From Flavobacterium ammonificans (lineage in GTDB: Bacteria; Bacteroidota; Bacteroidia; Flavobacteriales; Flavobacteriaceae), in NCBI RefSeq assembly GCF_020886115.1, contig NZ_AP025185.1:186001-250000 (forward strand): a DNA stretch of 64,000 nt, read 5' to 3'. The notes beneath the pieces are model-generated. The model did not search any database. It was not told where the DNA came from and saw only the letters and a program-made list of their open reading frames with translations. The position numbers and the translations under genes were made by a program. Shown one piece after another: positions 36,381 to 44,564 of the stretch. Every line of letters starts with the position of its first letter. Position 1 is the first letter of the stretch.

Positions 36381-36486
36381 TTGTAGTGTTGTTAGTTAGA
36401 AAGGCAAAAATCGACATTCTATCGCTGATAAAAAAGAATAATGTTGTTTTTTTATAAGCTAGAAAAGGGTCACAATTCGACATAAA

Positions 36487-36516
36487 AAAACCTGCTTCAA
36501 TACAGTAGCAGGTTTT
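36487..36516 (-). terminator. Terminator downstream of clpX
   Basis: Stem AAAACCTGCT / (T)AGCAGGTTTT. The stem sequence is the same as at 2922-2954. Confidence 0.82.
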
Positions 36517-36536
36517 ATTTTTATTGTAACCAAAAA

Positions 36537-37769
36537 TTAAGAAGCTATTTCCAAACGCTTCAATAAATTTTTATTCAAGGTTTCTTTAGCATAATCAACA
36601 TCAATCGCTAATTTTTTATCCTCAGAGCTTGGTAATTCATACATAGCATCGGTTAAAATGGCCTCGCATAACGAACGTAATCCACGAGCGCCTAATTTGT
36701 ATTCCAAAGCCTTTTCAACAATAAAGTCTAATGCATCATCCGTAATCGTAAATTCCACCTCATCCATCAAAAACAGTTTTGCATATTGCTTTATTAAAGC
36801 ATTTTTAGGCTGTGTTAAAATAGCTCGTAAAGTTTCCTTATCCAAAGGATCCATATGCGTTAATACAGGTAAACGACCAATAATCTCAGGAATCAACCCA
36901 AAATCTTTGATATCTTTTGGAATGATGTATTGCAACAAATTGTCTTTGTCAATATTGTCCACATTTTTCGAAGTACTATACCCCACTGCTTGACGGTTCA
37001 AACGTTTCGAAATGATACGTTCTACACCATCAAAAGCACCTCCTGCAATAAACAGAATATTTTGGGTATTCACCTCAACAAATTTTTGATCCGGATGTTT
37101 ACGACCTCCTTTTGGCGGCACATTAACAACAGTTCCTTCCAATAATTTCAATAAAGCTTGTTGTACTCCTTCTCCTGAAACATCACGAGTGATAGATGGA
37201 TTATCGCTTTTACGAGCAATTTTATCAATCTCGTCAATAAATACAATGCCTCTTTCGGCTTTAGCCACATCATAATCCGCTGCTTGAAGCAAGCGCGTTA
37301 AAATACTTTCTACATCTTCTCCCACATAACCTGCTTCCGTAAGCACTGTGGCATCAACAATTGCCAAAGGAACGTCCAACATTTTAGCGATAGTTTTAGC
37401 TACCAATGTTTTTCCTGTTCCGGTTTGACCTACCATAATGATATTGCTTTTTTCAATCTCTACCTCATCGTCTAATTGCTGTTGCATCAAACGTTTGTAG
37501 TGATTGTAAACCGCAACCGACATTACTTTTTTGGTTTGGTCTTGACCAATAACATACTGATCTAGAAAAGCCCTGATTTCTTTTGGCTTTTTAAGAATTA
37601 AATCTCCAACCAGTTTTGAGCTTCCACCCGATTTTAATTCTTCTAAAACAATTCCGTTCGCCTGTTCAATACACTTATCACAAATATGTGCATCAATACC
37701 TGCAATCAATAAATTGGTTTCTGGCTTTTTTCTACCACAAAAAGAACATTCTAATACTTGTTTTGCCAT
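36537..37769 (-). CDS. clpX: ATP-dependent Clp protease ATP-binding subunit ClpX
   Basis: A 410-residue AAA+ unfoldase that feeds substrates to ClpP. The N-terminal zinc-binding domain is complete: [14 protein letters not shown]...HICDKCIEQ (CxxC...CxxC). Walker [16 protein letters not shown], Walker [12 protein letters not shown], sensor-2 region KLGARGLRS, and the ClpP-docking loop region (IGF/IGY type) near [20 protein letters not shown] are present. It is downstream of clpP, with a 97-base gap occupied by a palindromic repeat. Confidence 0.98.
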   Translation of the reverse strand: MAKQVLECSFCGRKKPETNLLIAGIDAHICDKCIEQANGIVLEELKSGGSSKLVGDLILKKPKEIRAFLDQYVIGQDQTKKVMSVAVYNHYKRLMQQQLDDEVEIEKSNIIMVGQTGTGKTLVAKTIAKMLDVPLAIVDATVLTEAGYVGEDVESILTRLLQAADYDVAKAERGIVFIDEIDKIARKSDNPSITRDVSGEGVQQALLKLLEGTVVNVPPKGGRKHPDQKFVEVNTQNILFIAGGAFDGVERIISKRLNRQAVGYSTSKNVDNIDKDNLLQYIIPKDIKDFGLIPEIIGRLPVLTHMDPLDKETLRAILTQPKNALIKQYAKLFLMDEVEFTITDDALDFIVEKALEYKLGARGLRSLCEAILTDAMYELPSSEDKKLAIDVDYAKETLNKNLLKRLEIAS

Positions 37770-37779
37770 CTATTTTAAA

Positions 37780-37868
37780 AGCCCCTCCCAACCCTCCCCA
37801 AAAGGGAGGGAGAAAGAAACTATATTTTTAAGTTAATTATTAGTTCCCCCTTTGGGGGTTAGGGGGCT
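37780..37868. repeat. Palindromic GC-rich intergenic element between clpP and clpX
   Basis: Starts with AGCCCCTCCCAACCCTCCCC and GGGAGGG, ends with TTCCCCC, GGGGGTT and AGGGGGCT, with an AT-rich middle. The ends AGCCCC / GGGGCT are inverted, and each half can form its own hairpin. Its GC content differs sharply from the surroundings. Similar elements are common between genes in flavobacteria (from memory). The last bases overlap the clpP stop codon. Confidence 0.8.
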
Positions 37869-38538
37869 ATCTTACTAAAACTTCATCAATCATTCCGTAC
37901 TCTTTTGCTTCTTGAGCAATCATCCAATAGTCGCGTTCGCTATCAGCATGCACTTTATCAAAAGTTTGTCCAGAATGGTGTGAAATAATATTATACAATT
38001 CGTCTTTCAATTTCAACATTTCGCGCAAGTTGATTTCCATATCAGTTGCAACACCTTGAGCGCCGCCTGAAGGTTGGTGAATCATTACTCTAGAGTGTGG
38101 TAATGCTGAACGTTTTCCTGGTGCTCCTGCACATAACAACACAGCTCCCATAGAAGCAGCCATTCCTGTACAAATCGTAGCTACATCAGGTTTGATGTAT
38201 TGCATAGTGTCATAAATTCCTAATCCAGCGTATACACTACCTCCTGGAGAATTCAAATAAATCTGAATGTCTTTAGAAGCATCCGCACTTTCTAAGAATA
38301 ACAATTGTGCTTGTACAATATTAGCAATTTGATCATCAATTCCTGTTCCTAAAAAGATGATTCTATCCATCATTAATCTTGAAAATACATCCAATTGAGA
38401 AATATTCAATTGACGTTCTTCAATAATATAGGGAGTCATATTTTTTGGCGTCATTGCCCCTACGATTTTATCGTAATACATGGCGTTTACTCCTTGGTGC
38501 TTTGTAGCAAATTTTCTAAATTCTTTACCGTAGTTCAT
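37867..38538 (-). CDS. clpP: ATP-dependent Clp protease proteolytic subunit
   Basis: A 223-residue serine protease forming the tetradecameric chamber for ClpX. Catalytic triad: serine in GMAASMGAVLL, histidine in MIHQPSGG, and the aspartate near MEINLREM. The N-terminal segment of about 25 residues (KEFRKFATKHQGVNAMYYDK) precedes the mature fold and probably includes a processed propeptide. The TAG stop lies inside the palindromic element at 37780-37868. It is followed by clpX and preceded by tig, the conserved tig-clpP-clpX order. Confidence 0.97.
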   Translation of the reverse strand: MNYGKEFRKFATKHQGVNAMYYDKIVGAMTPKNMTPYIIEERQLNISQLDVFSRLMMDRIIFLGTGIDDQIANIVQAQLLFLESADASKDIQIYLNSPGGSVYAGLGIYDTMQYIKPDVATICTGMAASMGAVLLCAGAPGKRSALPHSRVMIHQPSGGAQGVATDMEINLREMLKLKDELYNIISHHSGQTFDKVHADSERDYWMIAQEAKEYGMIDEVLVR

Positions 38539-38544
38539 TTTTTT

Positions 38545-38575
38545 AAGTTTAAAAAGTTTAAAAGTTTAAAGTTGC
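38545..38575. repeat. Short A/T-rich iterated motif (AAGTTTAAA)
   Basis: AAGTTTAAAAAGTTTAAAAG and a further GTTTAAAG copy just upstream of the clpP start. It may be a low-complexity leader, with no clear function. Confidence 0.4.
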
Positions 38576-38607
38576 TCAACTTGAACCTCAGCTTTAAACA
38601 AAATAAA

Positions 38608-38637
38608 GAGCGTCAAAAGAAAATTCAATTGACGCTC
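38608..38637 (-). terminator. Hairpin between tig and clpP
   Basis: Stem GAGCGTCAA / TTGACGCTC with a 12-base loop. On the minus strand it is followed by TTTATTTT, so it should end or attenuate the tig transcript before clpP. Confidence 0.7.
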
Positions 38638-38660
38638 AAATATACTCAATTTTTTAGAAA

Positions 38661-39986
38661 TTATTCTCCGTATGATGCAGCAATAAATTCTTCGTAAGTT
38701 ACTTCTTTTGTAGTTGGGTTTGCTTTTTCTTTGAATACTTCCAATAATTTAGCTGCCACAACTTGATCAGATAAACGTTTTACTTCTTCTTGGTTCGATA
38801 AAACTCTAGCTACAATTCCTTGAACTTCTTCGTCAGTTGGATTTGTTTGTCCAAATTGAGCCATTTGCTGTCTAATGGCATTAGAAGTGAATGATTTCAA
38901 ATCTTCAAAAGTAATTTGAATATTACTTTGAGCCAAAGCTCTACCTTCGATCAATTGAAAACGCAACCCTTTTTCAGAACGAATATATTCTGCTTCCGCT
39001 TCTTCTGCATTTAATTTTTTCTCTCCAACAGTTTGCAACCACTTTTTCAAGAATTCAGCTGGCAAATCGAATTTGGTATTTTCAATTAAAAACTCCGTTA
39101 CATCACCTAATAATTTTTGATCTGCTTGTTGCGCAAATTGGTTTTCAGCATCTTCTTTGATTTTTGCTTTCAATTCGTCCAAAGTAGCTACGCTTCCCTC
39201 TCCGAATAATTTATCAAACAATTCTTGATTCAATTCAGCTAATTCAGTTGAATTGATTGACTCAATAGTAAAGTCAACGTCTACTGCTAAAGAATGCACC
39301 TCATCGTGTCCTACTTTTAGGTAGTCCATTAATTGGTGATCGTCTTCAAATAAACCTTTTGTGTTTACAGTAACTACATCACCTACTTTTTTCCCGATGA
39401 ATTTTTTAGCTGTCTTTTTATCTTTAAAAACATCTAAAGCCAAAACGGTTTTATTGTTGATTCCTTTTTCTTCATTCGAAAAAGTTCCTGTTACATCACA
39501 ACCTTCAGCAACAACTTCTTGAAGAATCGCTTTCCCAAATTGTTTTTGGATACGAGCTACTTGACCGTCAATTAATTTGTCATCAGCTTTAACGACATAC
39601 TTGATGATATTGTTTTTTGCTTCTAAGTCCAATTCGAAATTAGGTACTAAACCAATTTCGTATTCGAATACCAATTCTTCAGCATCCCAATCCAACTCTT
39701 CATTTTCTTTGGCTAATGGAGTACCTAAAAGGTTCAATCTTTCTGATTGAATGAAACGCTCTAAAGCCAAATCAACTACTTTTTTAACTTCCTCTTTTTT
39801 AATGGCTTTTCCGTATTGTTTTTCTACAAGATCTTTAGGCACTTGTCCTTTTCTAAATCCTTTTACGGTAGCCAAAGGCATTTTTTCATTGATTCTTTTT
39901 GCTACTTGACCTTTGTAATCCATATGAACCACAGTCATGACAATCGTTTCATTTACAGCATCTATAGCTACTCTTTTGATATCCAT
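38661..39986 (-). CDS. tig: Trigger factor
   Basis: A 441-residue ribosome-associated chaperone. The N-terminal ribosome-binding domain has a signature-like loop VKGFRKGQVPKDLVEKQYG (~40-58). The middle region (~150-235, ATGTFSNEEKGINNKT-like, KKFIGKKVGDVVTVNTKGLF) corresponds to a divergent FKBP-like domain. The C-terminal helical domain follows (FLIENTKFDLPAEFLKKWLQ). Bacteroidota trigger factors are often divergent in the prolyl isomerase domain. The promoter upstream is unusual because it lies within an inverted repeat. Confidence 0.93.
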   Translation of the reverse strand: MDIKRVAIDAVNETIVMTVVHMDYKGQVAKRINEKMPLATVKGFRKGQVPKDLVEKQYGKAIKKEEVKKVVDLALERFIQSERLNLLGTPLAKENEELDWDAEELVFEYEIGLVPNFELDLEAKNNIIKYVVKADDKLIDGQVARIQKQFGKAILQEVVAEGCDVTGTFSNEEKGINNKTVLALDVFKDKKTAKKFIGKKVGDVVTVNTKGLFEDDHQLMDYLKVGHDEVHSLAVDVDFTIESINSTELAELNQELFDKLFGEGSVATLDELKAKIKEDAENQFAQQADQKLLGDVTEFLIENTKFDLPAEFLKKWLQTVGEKKLNAEEAEAEYIRSEKGLRFQLIEGRALAQSNIQITFEDLKSFTSNAIRQQMAQFGQTNPTDEEVQGIVARVLSNQEEVKRLSDQVVAAKLLEVFKEKANPTTKEVTYEEFIAASYGE

Positions 39987-40012
39987 CTTGTTCTTTAATT
40001 TACATAATAAAA

Positions 40013-40047
40013 TTGGGTTGCAAAATTATAAAAATTTTACAACCCAA
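40013..40047. promoter_or_regulatory. Inverted repeat overlapping the tig promoter
   Basis: Arms of 15 bases (40013-40027 and 40033-40047; 14 of 15 match) around a 5-base loop. It contains the tig -7 box, and on the minus strand it is followed by TTTTATT. It may be a terminator for the upstream transcript, an operator, or both. Confidence 0.65.
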
Positions 40048-40051
40048 ACAA
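40021..40051 (-). promoter_or_regulatory. Consensus promoter of tig (TTG-N20-TAATTTTG)
   Basis: Minus strand: TTG at 40051-40049 and TAATTTTG at 40028-40021, with 20 bases between, 34 bases before the tig ATG. Fits the Bacteroidota promoter pattern. Confidence 0.6.
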
Positions 40052-40100
40052 GTTTTAATTTAAGCAATACATTAGGCTAAAACTACCCTAGTATTTCATA

Positions 40101-40445
40101 TTATTTGGAACCTCCTGTAATTTTGTACATAATCGATTGTGAAAGGGATAAGATGATGCTAAATAAGGTAGCTGTCCAGAACGAGTCTACATGAAATCCG
40201 CCTACAATCTTAGTACACACCAAGATCAATATTCCATTAATCACAATTAAAAATAAACCCAACGTAAAAATGGTAAAGGGTAGTGTAAAAAACACTAAAA
40301 CGGGTTTAATAAAAGCATTTAATAATCCTAAAACGATTGCAACCGTTAGTGCAGTTAACACACCATCTACGCGAACACCTTTCATAAAATAAGACAAAAC
40401 CATCACTAAAATGGCAGTCACCAATATTCTAATAAATAACTTCAT
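40101..40445 (-). CDS. Small four-helix membrane protein (phage holin family 4 / PF04020 type)
   Basis: A 114-residue integral membrane protein with four hydrophobic helices (ILVTAILVMVLSYFMKGV; ALTVAIVLGLLNAFIKPVLV; FTIFTLGLFLIVINGILILV; SFWTATLFSIILSLSQSIMY). The NAFIKPVLVFFTLPFTIFTLG segment, shown only in part here, is the hallmark of the PF04020 family. Despite the holin name, these are chromosomal proteins of unknown function, not phage lysis genes. It is nine bases after the hydrolase gene and probably co-transcribed with it. Confidence 0.88.
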   Translation of the reverse strand: MKLFIRILVTAILVMVLSYFMKGVRVDGVLTALTVAIVLGLLNAFIKPVLVFFTLPFTIFTLGLFLIVINGILILVCTKIVGGFHVDSFWTATLFSIILSLSQSIMYKITGGSK

Positions 40446-40454
40446 AACTATATA

Positions 40455-41216
40455 TTAATTTAAATAGGACAAACTCAATTGATAAAACAAGACAGGATTT
40501 TCGGCATGAAGCCAATGACCTGCGTTTGGAATAGTTTCAAAACTAGCCTTTGGAAATTGAACTTTAATAGCTTCAAAATCTTCATCCAAAATATAATTCG
40601 AATTACCTCCACGAATAAAAAGTGTTGGCTTTTCAAAAACTAAATCCGAGGGCAAAGAAACTCCAATTTCGGTGATTTTTTTATTGAAAACAGCTAAATT
40701 AAATCGGAACGCTAATTGACCTGGCTCCTGCCAATATAAATTTTTAAGCAAAAATTGGCGAGTCCCAAAATCAGGAATATAGTTCGAAAGTGTAGCTTCT
40801 ACTTCATTACGACTTGGTTTCTGAGAAAAATCAACAGCGTTCAAACCCGCTAAAATATCCTGATGGTGTGGCGCATAATATTTAGGACCAATATCGGCAA
40901 CAATTAATTTATCGACCAATTCCGGGTAACGCGTTGCTAGGAGCATCGCTGTTTTTCCGCCCATTGAATGACCAATTACATTAATTTTCTCCAACTGATG
41001 TTCTTCAGAATACTGCACAATATCTTGCACCATTAACTCATAACTGAATTCTTCGGACTGAAAACTACGTCCGTGGTTGCGCAAATCCAAAATATGGACT
41101 TCAAATCCTTCAGAGGCAAATTGCACTCCTAACGTTTTCCAATTGTCAGACATTCCTAAAAATCCGTGAAGAATTAAAAGTGGCTTGCCTGAACCTTCTA
41201 TTTTTGAATATAACAT
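40455..41216 (-). CDS. Alpha/beta hydrolase (YbfF-like esterase)
   Basis: A 253-residue cytoplasmic hydrolase. Oxyanion region LLILHGFLGMSDNW, nucleophile serine in VIGHSMGGKTAM, acid near IVADIGPKYY or the later FIRGGNSNYI, and histidine in NAGHWLHAENP. The overall pattern matches the YbfF/esterase group; the substrate is unknown. ATG 41216 was chosen over an in-frame GTG at 41252, because the GTG lies in an intergenic repeat and adds a non-conserved tail. Confidence 0.9.
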   Translation of the reverse strand: MLYSKIEGSGKPLLILHGFLGMSDNWKTLGVQFASEGFEVHILDLRNHGRSFQSEEFSYELMVQDIVQYSEEHQLEKINVIGHSMGGKTAMLLATRYPELVDKLIVADIGPKYYAPHHQDILAGLNAVDFSQKPSRNEVEATLSNYIPDFGTRQFLLKNLYWQEPGQLAFRFNLAVFNKKITEIGVSLPSDLVFEKPTLFIRGGNSNYILDEDFEAIKVQFPKASFETIPNAGHWLHAENPVLFYQLSLSYLN

Positions 41217-41238
41217 TTTTGATATTTTAATAATTATT

Positions 41239-41321
41239 CCACAAAGATTCACAAAGTAATCTCAAAGTTGCACTAAGGATTCTAAAACTAAAACTTTGAG
41301 TTTCTCTGTGAAATCTTAGCG
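41239..41321. repeat. Imperfect inverted repeat between pdxJ and the hydrolase gene
   Basis: The reverse complement of 41239-41270 reads AACTTTGAGATTACTTTGTG..., which matches the segment 41292-41321 (AACTTTGAGTTTCTCTGTG...) imperfectly. It resembles flavobacterial intergenic repeats built from 'TTTGTG'-like units. Confidence 0.6.
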
Positions 41322-41353
41322 CATATTTGTGTTACAAATCTAGGTAACGAAGA

Positions 41354-42067
41354 TTATTTCAGTTTGTTCAAATACATATTAACCACATTTTCCAAACCCA
41401 AATACAACGCTTCAGAAATCAATGCGTGACCAATGGAAACTTCTAATAAACCTGGAATGTTTTGTTTAAAAAATTGAATATTATCCAAACTCAAATCGTG
41501 TCCAGCATTAATTCCTAATCCCAATTCATTAGCCAAAACCGAAGCTGCTACATAAGGCTCAATTCCTTTTTCGTTGCCTAAACCATATTGATGTGCAAAG
41601 GCCTCTGTGTACAACTCGATTCGGTCAGTACCTGTTTTTTTTGCTCCTTCAATCATTTCGAGAACAGGATCCACAAAAATAGAAGTTCGAATTCCGTTGC
41701 GTTGAAATTCTTGAATCATCTCGGTCAGGTAGGCTTGATTTTTTACCGTATCCCAACCTGCCGAAGACGTAATTGCTCCGATGGCATCTGGAACTAAAGT
41801 CACTTGTTCTGGTTGGCATTCTAAAACCAAATCAATGAAATTATGTTGCGGATTGCCCTCTATATTGTATTCTGTGTAAACGATAGACTTCAAATCGCGT
41901 GCATCTTGATAACGGATGTGACGCTCGTCTGGACGAGGATGAATCGTGATGCCTTGCGCGCCAAATTTTTGAATATCAGTTGCAACTTTTAATAGATCCG
42001 GTACATTTCCGCCTCGGGCATTTCGTAAAGTTGCTATTTTATTGATATTTACACTTAACTTTGTCAT
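41354..42067 (-). CDS. pdxJ: Pyridoxine 5'-phosphate synthase
   Basis: Condenses 1-deoxyxylulose 5-phosphate with 3-amino-2-oxopropyl phosphate in vitamin B6 synthesis. The 237-residue TIM barrel has the family start [20 protein letters not shown], the active-site segment [41 protein letters not shown] and [11 protein letters not shown] chose ATG 42067 because the family begins there; an in-frame start at 42109 would add 14 unrelated residues. Diverges from the CBS gene. Confidence 0.97.
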   Translation of the reverse strand: MTKLSVNINKIATLRNARGGNVPDLLKVATDIQKFGAQGITIHPRPDERHIRYQDARDLKSIVYTEYNIEGNPQHNFIDLVLECQPEQVTLVPDAIGAITSSAGWDTVKNQAYLTEMIQEFQRNGIRTSIFVDPVLEMIEGAKKTGTDRIELYTEAFAHQYGLGNEKGIEPYVAASVLANELGLGINAGHDLSLDNIQFFKQNIPGLLEVSIGHALISEALYLGLENVVNMYLNKLK

Positions 42068-42181
42068 AATTATTGAATTGATTTTAGAAAAACTATTTTT
42101 CGGATACAAAAATACAAAGTTAAATGTAGGTGATTTTGCCTTTTTTTGATTATTTTGCGTTAACTATTGAGTATTGACTTT

Positions 42182-42841
42182 ATGACAACAATTACAGATT
42201 ACATCAATAACGACTTCAGGGCTATGGACAGCGAAGAAACTATTCTAGCTGCCCAAGATTTTTTTATGGATGTATCTTTTTCTCATTTCCCTGTTTTAGA
42301 AGACGGAATTTACTTAGGAAGCATCGTTGCTGAAGACATAGAAACATTTGATACTGATAAAAAAATAAGCAATTACAAATATACATTGGAGCCATTTTTT
42401 GTTCGTTCTTCGATGAATTGGCTGGATGTTCTAGAAGTTTTCGGAAAAAATCATACAGACATTGTTCCTGTTTTGGATGAAAACAACCATTACTTAGGTT
42501 ATTACGAACTTACCGATAGTATGCGTTTTTTAAATGAAACCCCATTTATTAAAGAAGCAGGAGGTATTATCATTGTAAAAAAAGCACTAGTTGATTATTC
42601 AATGAGCCAAGTCTCTCAAATAGTTGAAAGTAATAATGGTAAATTATTAGGGTTATTTGTATCCAAGTCCGATAATGATACAATTGAAATTACAATTAAG
42701 GTAACTTTAGGAGTTATGAATGATATTATTCAAACCTTTAGACGCTACAATTATGAAATTATTTCGGAGCATAATGATGATAATTACATTAATACGCTAA
42801 AAGAGCGCTCGGATTATTTAGATAAATATTTGAATATTTAA
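42182..42841 (+). CDS. CBS domain protein
   Basis: A 219-residue cytoplasmic protein with an N-terminal pair of CBS motifs (residues ~15-125: MDSEETILAAQDFFMDVSFS, HFPVLEDGIYLGSIVAEDIE, DIVPVLDENNHYLGYYELTD) and a C-terminal ~80-residue domain that looks ACT-like (GIIIVKKALVDYSMSQVSQI). It may bind an adenine nucleotide or NAD. It lies 23 bases upstream of nadK on the same strand, so a link with NAD(P) levels is possible (inference). ATG 42182 was preferred to an upstream TTG at 42167. Confidence 0.85.
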   Translation: MTTITDYINNDFRAMDSEETILAAQDFFMDVSFSHFPVLEDGIYLGSIVAEDIETFDTDKKISNYKYTLEPFFVRSSMNWLDVLEVFGKNHTDIVPVLDENNHYLGYYELTDSMRFLNETPFIKEAGGIIIVKKALVDYSMSQVSQIVESNNGKLLGLFVSKSDNDTIEITIKVTLGVMNDIIQTFRRYNYEIISEHNDDNYINTLKERSDYLDKYLNI

Positions 42842-42864
42842 CTTTGCATTAGAACTACAAAAAA

Positions 42865-43749
42865 ATGAAAATAGCAATATACGGACAATATTATCTTAAT
42901 AGCACCGAACCTATTATTAAAGACATTTTTGTTTTTTTCAAAAAGAACAATACTGAATTGATTATTGAAGCAGCTTTTTTAGAAATGCTTTACGAGAAAA
43001 ACCTAATTCACGAGACCTACCACACATTTTCATCGCATACGGAATTGGATAGTAGTTTTGACTTGCTAATAAGTATTGGTGGCGACGGAACCATTTTAAG
43101 AGCCGCTACTTTAGTTCGGAATTCAGGCATTCCTATTTTAGGAATAAATGCTGGTCGTTTAGGCTTTTTAGCTTCGGTTCAAAAAGACAATATTGATTCT
43201 TTTTTGCAATTTGTAATGGATAAAAAATACAGTATTTCAAAACGAACGCTACTAAGTTTGGATTGTTCTCCTGAAAACGATGCCATTAAAGAAATCAATT
43301 TTGCAATGAATGAAATCACGGTGAGTAGAAAAGATACTACCTCGATGATCACTATAGAAACCTATTTAGATGGAGAATTTTTAAACTCCTATTGGGCGGA
43401 CGGATTAATTATCTCCACACCTACAGGGTCTACAGGATATTCTATGAGTTGCGGCGGACCTATTTTAACTCCCAATGTAAAAAGTTTAGTAATTGCGCCA
43501 ATAGCACCTCACAATTTAAATGCCAGACCACTTGTTATCCCAGATGATACCGAAGTTAAATTACGCGTTTCGGGTCGTGAAGAAAATTATTTAGTTTCAT
43601 TAGATTCTAGAGTCACTACCATTGCAAATGAATCTATTTTAATAATTAAGAAAACGCCATTCCAAATCAATATGGTAGAAATTCAGGAAGAAACATTTCT
43701 GAAAACCTTACGCAACAAACTACTTTGGGGAGAAGACAAAAGAAATTAA
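42865..43749 (+). CDS. nadK: NAD kinase
   Basis: Phosphorylates NAD to NADP. The 294-residue protein has the GGDGT motif with catalytic Asp (LISIGGDGTILRAATLV, ~69-85), INAGRLGFLA, MNEITVSRKDTTSMI, and the glycine-rich donor motif DGLIISTPTGSTGYSMSCGG (~180-199). Length is standard. Probably transcribed with the CBS gene. Confidence 0.97.
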   Translation: MKIAIYGQYYLNSTEPIIKDIFVFFKKNNTELIIEAAFLEMLYEKNLIHETYHTFSSHTELDSSFDLLISIGGDGTILRAATLVRNSGIPILGINAGRLGFLASVQKDNIDSFLQFVMDKKYSISKRTLLSLDCSPENDAIKEINFAMNEITVSRKDTTSMITIETYLDGEFLNSYWADGLIISTPTGSTGYSMSCGGPILTPNVKSLVIAPIAPHNLNARPLVIPDDTEVKLRVSGREENYLVSLDSRVTTIANESILIIKKTPFQINMVEIQEETFLKTLRNKLLWGEDKRN

Positions 43750-43851
43750 AATTAGGTCAATACGAATCCTTCATTTTTAGCGTTTAAAATAAGAACTTTA
43801 GCTAAGACGAATAACAAATCATATCTTTAAATGACTTGTTTCTGATTTAAT

Positions 43852-43859
43852 TATATTTG
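43852..43859 (+). promoter_or_regulatory. -7 box TATATTTG of the DUF6089-uppS-bamA run
   Basis: Matches TAnnTTTG, 16 bases before the DUF6089 ATG. It probably drives the following envelope genes, which are tightly spaced. Confidence 0.55.
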
Positions 43860-43875
43860 CCTGCAATTTAAAATA

Positions 43876-44562
43876 ATGAATAAATTTCTATTTCTTTTTA
43901 CAATTTTACTTTACAGTTCTAATAGTCATTCTCAAATTAATGAAGTTGGACTATTTGTTGGCGGCAGTAATTTTGTTGGAGATGTAGGCTCTACCACATA
44001 CATACATCCTGAAAGTCCTGCCATAGGGTTCATTTACAAATGGAACAAAACACCGCGACATTCTTGGAGATTTTCTTACACTCAGTCCAATATAGTTTCA
44101 AAAGATGCAAATTCTAATGACAATAGTAGAAAAGCAAGAGGTTATGAATTTGATACTACAATTAAAGAAATAGGTGGCGGAATTGAATTTAACTTTTTCG
44201 ATTTTGACATCAATAATCCATTGGAAAGAAAGCTAACTCCATACGTATTTACAGGCATTAACATGGGCTTTTATAACGGTACTTTGAGACCTAAATCGAA
44301 GCCTAATGTGGATATAAATGAAAAAAGTGTAGTATTGCCCATAATTTTAGGTGTAAAATCCAATTTAACTTCTAATTTTGTGGTCGGTTTTGAAATTGGC
44401 GCGCGTTATGCGTTTACGGATGCAATTGATGGAAGTTTTCGTGAGAATACAACAATTTCAGTGCCTAATTTCGGAAATTTAAACAACAATGATTGGTATG
44501 TGTTTTCGGGTTTAACCTTAACCTATACCTTTGGTCAAAAACCCTGTTTTTGCGCAGAATAA
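43876..44562 (+). CDS. DUF6089 family outer membrane-type protein
   Basis: A 228-residue exported protein with a signal peptide (MNKFLFLFTILLYSSNSHSQ) and a beta-strand-rich mature chain: VGLFVGGSNFVGDVGSTTYI, IGFIYKWNKTPRHSWRFSYT, EIGGGIEFNFFDFDINNP, and the closing strand FSGLTLTYTFGQKP. This looks like a small outer-membrane beta barrel. The family is Bacteroidota-specific, with unknown function. It lies 2 bases before uppS and upstream of bamA, suggesting a role linked to the envelope. Confidence 0.8.
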   Translation: MNKFLFLFTILLYSSNSHSQINEVGLFVGGSNFVGDVGSTTYIHPESPAIGFIYKWNKTPRHSWRFSYTQSNIVSKDANSNDNSRKARGYEFDTTIKEIGGGIEFNFFDFDINNPLERKLTPYVFTGINMGFYNGTLRPKSKPNVDINEKSVVLPIILGVKSNLTSNFVVGFEIGARYAFTDAIDGSFRENTTISVPNFGNLNNNDWYVFSGLTLTYTFGQKPCFCAE

Positions 44563-44564
44563 AT

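Noticed and set aside
40101..40445. Phage holin as a sign of a prophage
   Set aside because: The PF04020 family is chromosomal; no other phage gene is nearby.
41217..41252. GTG-initiated N-terminal extension of the alpha/beta hydrolase
   Set aside because: The extension is encoded by an intergenic repeat arm and is not part of the hydrolase fold.
42068..42109. Longer start for pdxJ
   Set aside because: The extra 14 residues precede the conserved family start [10 protein letters not shown].
44493..44564. Longer start for uppS overlapping DUF6089
   Set aside because: It would encode 24 residues out of frame with DUF6089 and unlike any UppS N-terminus.
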